A stretch of DNA of 64,000 bases from Moritella dasanensis ArB 0140 (lineage in GTDB: Bacteria; Pseudomonadota; Gammaproteobacteria; Enterobacterales; Moritellaceae): the NCBI RefSeq assembly GCF_000276805.1, contig NZ_AKXQ01000018.1:25307-89306 (forward strand). Reading direction: 5' to 3'. Shown piece after piece: positions 62,964 to 64,000 of this stretch. Within the stretch, counting starts at the first letter, position 1, and each line of letters starts with the position of its first letter. The notes below the pieces were generated by a model, which did not search any database, was not told where the DNA came from, and saw nothing but the letters and a program-made list of their open reading frames with translations. The translations under genes were made by a program, and so were the position numbers.

Positions 62964-63674
62964 GTGCTACTTGAACTAGATAATATTGAGAATGAATTGA
63001 CGAGTTCATATGCGTTTACAGACGAAGATCACCGACTTTTAAGATCTTATGATGGTGTTATCGAAGGTATTGCTACTTTATTCGGTAAGCAATGTGAAGT
63101 GATTTTACACTCATTAGAAAGTATAGACCGTTCCGTCATTAAGATTGAAAATGGTTTTAATACGGGTCGTGTTGAAGGATCACCAATTACCGATTTAGCA
63201 CTTAAGATGCTACAAGATATATCGGCACAGAATAAACAAAGTTCTAAAGCGTATTTTACGCAGACTAAAGATGGACAGATGATGCGTTCGATGACGATCG
63301 CAATCAAGAACCGTTCAGAAAGAACAATTGGTTTAATTTGTATTAATATTAATATCGGTGCGTCATTCATTGATTTTGTACAGGAGCTTTTACCGACTCC
63401 CGAAGCAAGAGAAACTGAATTATCTTCTGAGAACTTTGCAACCACAGTTGAAGAGTTAGTAGACCGTTCTGTAGAAGAAACAATTACTGATATTAACAAC
63501 CGTACTGATATTGCCAATAATGCTAAAAATAAGCACATTGTTATATCATTACACCAACAAGGTATTTTTGATATTAAAGACGCGATCAATATGGTGGCTG
63601 ATAAACTGAATATTTCAAAACATACTGTGTACTTATATATACGCCAAATTAAATCTGATGAAGCAGAGCTGTAA
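62964..63674 (+). CDS. YheO/DauR family transcriptional regulator
   Basis: The 236-residue protein has an N-terminal PAS-like domain of the YheO family (about 25-140: YDGVIEGIATLFGKQCEVILHSLE, then IGLICININIGA). A C-terminal helix-turn-helix follows (about 175-230: HIVISLHQQGIFDIKDAINMVADKLNISKHTVYLYIRQI, given here as its two halves' outer ends). In E. coli yheO precedes tusDCB, and in other bacteria DauR regulates D-arginine use; the right-hand edge hides the next genes. The start codon is GTG, with GAGGG 6 bases upstream. Confidence 0.88.
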   Translation: MLLELDNIENELTSSYAFTDEDHRLLRSYDGVIEGIATLFGKQCEVILHSLESIDRSVIKIENGFNTGRVEGSPITDLALKMLQDISAQNKQSSKAYFTQTKDGQMMRSMTIAIKNRSERTIGLICININIGASFIDFVQELLPTPEARETELSSENFATTVEELVDRSVEETITDINNRTDIANNAKNKHIVISLHQQGIFDIKDAINMVADKLNISKHTVYLYIRQIKSDEAEL

Positions 63675-63715
63675 TAAGCTGTTTGTATCAATAATATTAA
63701 AGCGCTAAGTATAAT

Positions 63716-63748
63716 AAGGTGATTATTGTATGAATAATCACCTTTCCT
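63716..63748 (+). terminator. Terminator of the YheO-type gene
   Basis: AAGGTGATTATT and AATAATCACCTT form a perfect 12-bp stem with loop GTATG, followed by TTCC. The T-tract is short but the stem is strong. Confidence 0.8.
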
Positions 63749-63774
63749 TCCAGTTCAATTTAGTTTTTCTACAC

Positions 63775-63930
63775 TTAACGTGCTTTATCTGCATGGTTAT
63801 CATACAGACTGGCTGCTTTGGATAAATGTGTAACATAAAACTTGCCAAGTAAGTCAATATCTCTATAATGCGACCTCACTGACACGGCAACAGCCGCTAA
63901 GTAAAGGTGTTTATCAGTATCGAAAGTTAC
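63775..63930 (-). pseudogene. Possible 51-residue small gene with GTA at the start position
   Basis: On the minus strand AGGAGG (63939-63944) lies exactly 8 bases before codon GTA (63928-63930). From there 51 codons run open to TAA (63775-63777). The product would contain SHYRDIDLLGKFYVTHLSKA (roughly residues 20-39) and end SLYDNHADKAR, which looks protein-like. No ATG, GTG or TTG occurs at the spaced position. Either the start codon is mutated, a non-standard start is used, or the match is chance. The nearest in-frame GTG (residue 16) has no ribosome-binding site. I do not recognise the sequence. Confidence 0.3.
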
Positions 63931-63966
63931 TTTTTAAACCTCCTGAAATAAAGTGAAAATATGTGC

Positions 63967-63994
63967 TTGACTTCAAAATTGGTTTGCGTAGAAT
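63967..63994 (+). promoter_or_regulatory. Strong promoter directed out of the window
   Basis: TTGACT (63967-63972) and TAGAAT (63989-63994) are spaced by 16 bases. The gene it drives lies beyond 64000. The order in related genomes (yheO region, then the rpsL operon) makes a ribosomal protein operon a fair guess, not more. Confidence 0.6.
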
Positions 63995-64000
63995 ACGCAG

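Larger units (their letters stand above)
63675..64000. other. Right-edge intergenic region
   Basis: It holds a strong terminator (63716-63748), a possible broken small gene on the minus strand (63775-63930) and a consensus-like promoter (63967-63994). No other coding sequence is visible on the plus strand. Confidence 0.6.

Noticed and set aside
63047..63691. 214-codon open frame antisense to the YheO-type gene
   Set aside because: Shadow of a confidently assigned gene; Ser/Ile/Leu-rich with no recognisable motif.

Overview
The window reads as a chromosomal segment of a marine, cold-adapted gammaproteobacterium. Base composition is AT-leaning. The gene set (periplasmic TMAO respiration, a DctPQM TRAP transporter, rplKAJL-rpoBC, thiCEFSGH, prlC/rsmJ, gor, yheO) and the protein sequences fit Alteromonadales/Vibrionales, most likely Moritella or a close relative. 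The genus is inferred from general resemblance; no database search was possible. I see no insertion sequence, prophage, CRISPR array or rRNA operon, so this is mostly core genome.

Layout. 1-135 is the tail of an MsrQ-like membrane protein. 688-4612 is torECA, the inducible TMAO reductase chain, without a local torD or torSTR. 4774-10756 holds yaeQ, a DUF808 membrane protein, a DEAD-box helicase with a TTG start, a sensor-kinase/receiver protein that has lost both phosphorylation residues, an unlisted 48-residue ORF and a YhhN-family membrane protein. 10816-17642 holds a MOSC-reductase-ferredoxin fusion, glpX, aroH, a GNAT acetyltransferase and the overlapping pair murB-birA.

17793-30704 is the translation/transcription block: tRNA-Thr(TGT), tRNA-Tyr, tRNA-Gly(TCC), tRNA-Thr(GGT), then secE-nusG, rplKA, rplJL and rpoBC. 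The expected tufB is missing between the tRNAs and secE. In its place are a short tandem repeat, a good promoter and a decayed tRNA-Trp whose anticodon position reads CTA. The known controls are visible: a GC-rich stringent-type discriminator before the tRNAs, the L10 leader before rplJ, and an attenuator hairpin between rplL and rpoB.

30818-37714 is a complete TPP-riboswitch-controlled thiamin operon, thiC-thi(D)E-thiF-thiS-thiG-thiH. The ThiD-like half of the ThiE fusion has lost its signature motifs. 39092-45577 is a C4-dicarboxylate-type TRAP system (dctPQM) with a well-formed sigma-54 promoter, followed on the opposite strand by its probable two-component regulators DctD and DctB.

45843-63674 holds an Lrp-type regulator, a copper-delivery operon (uncharacterised membrane-anchored protein, PCu(A)C chaperone, Sco), a RibD-like reductase, a DyP peroxidase, an aminopeptidase P, two DMT exporters in the wider region, a chemotaxis receptor, gor, prlC, a GAF/PAS/GGDEF/EAL protein wedged between prlC and rsmJ, rsmJ, and a YheO-type regulator. 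The window ends at a strong promoter for a gene outside it. Start codons were re-chosen for many genes from ribosome-binding-site spacing and family N-termini; the reasons are given per entry.
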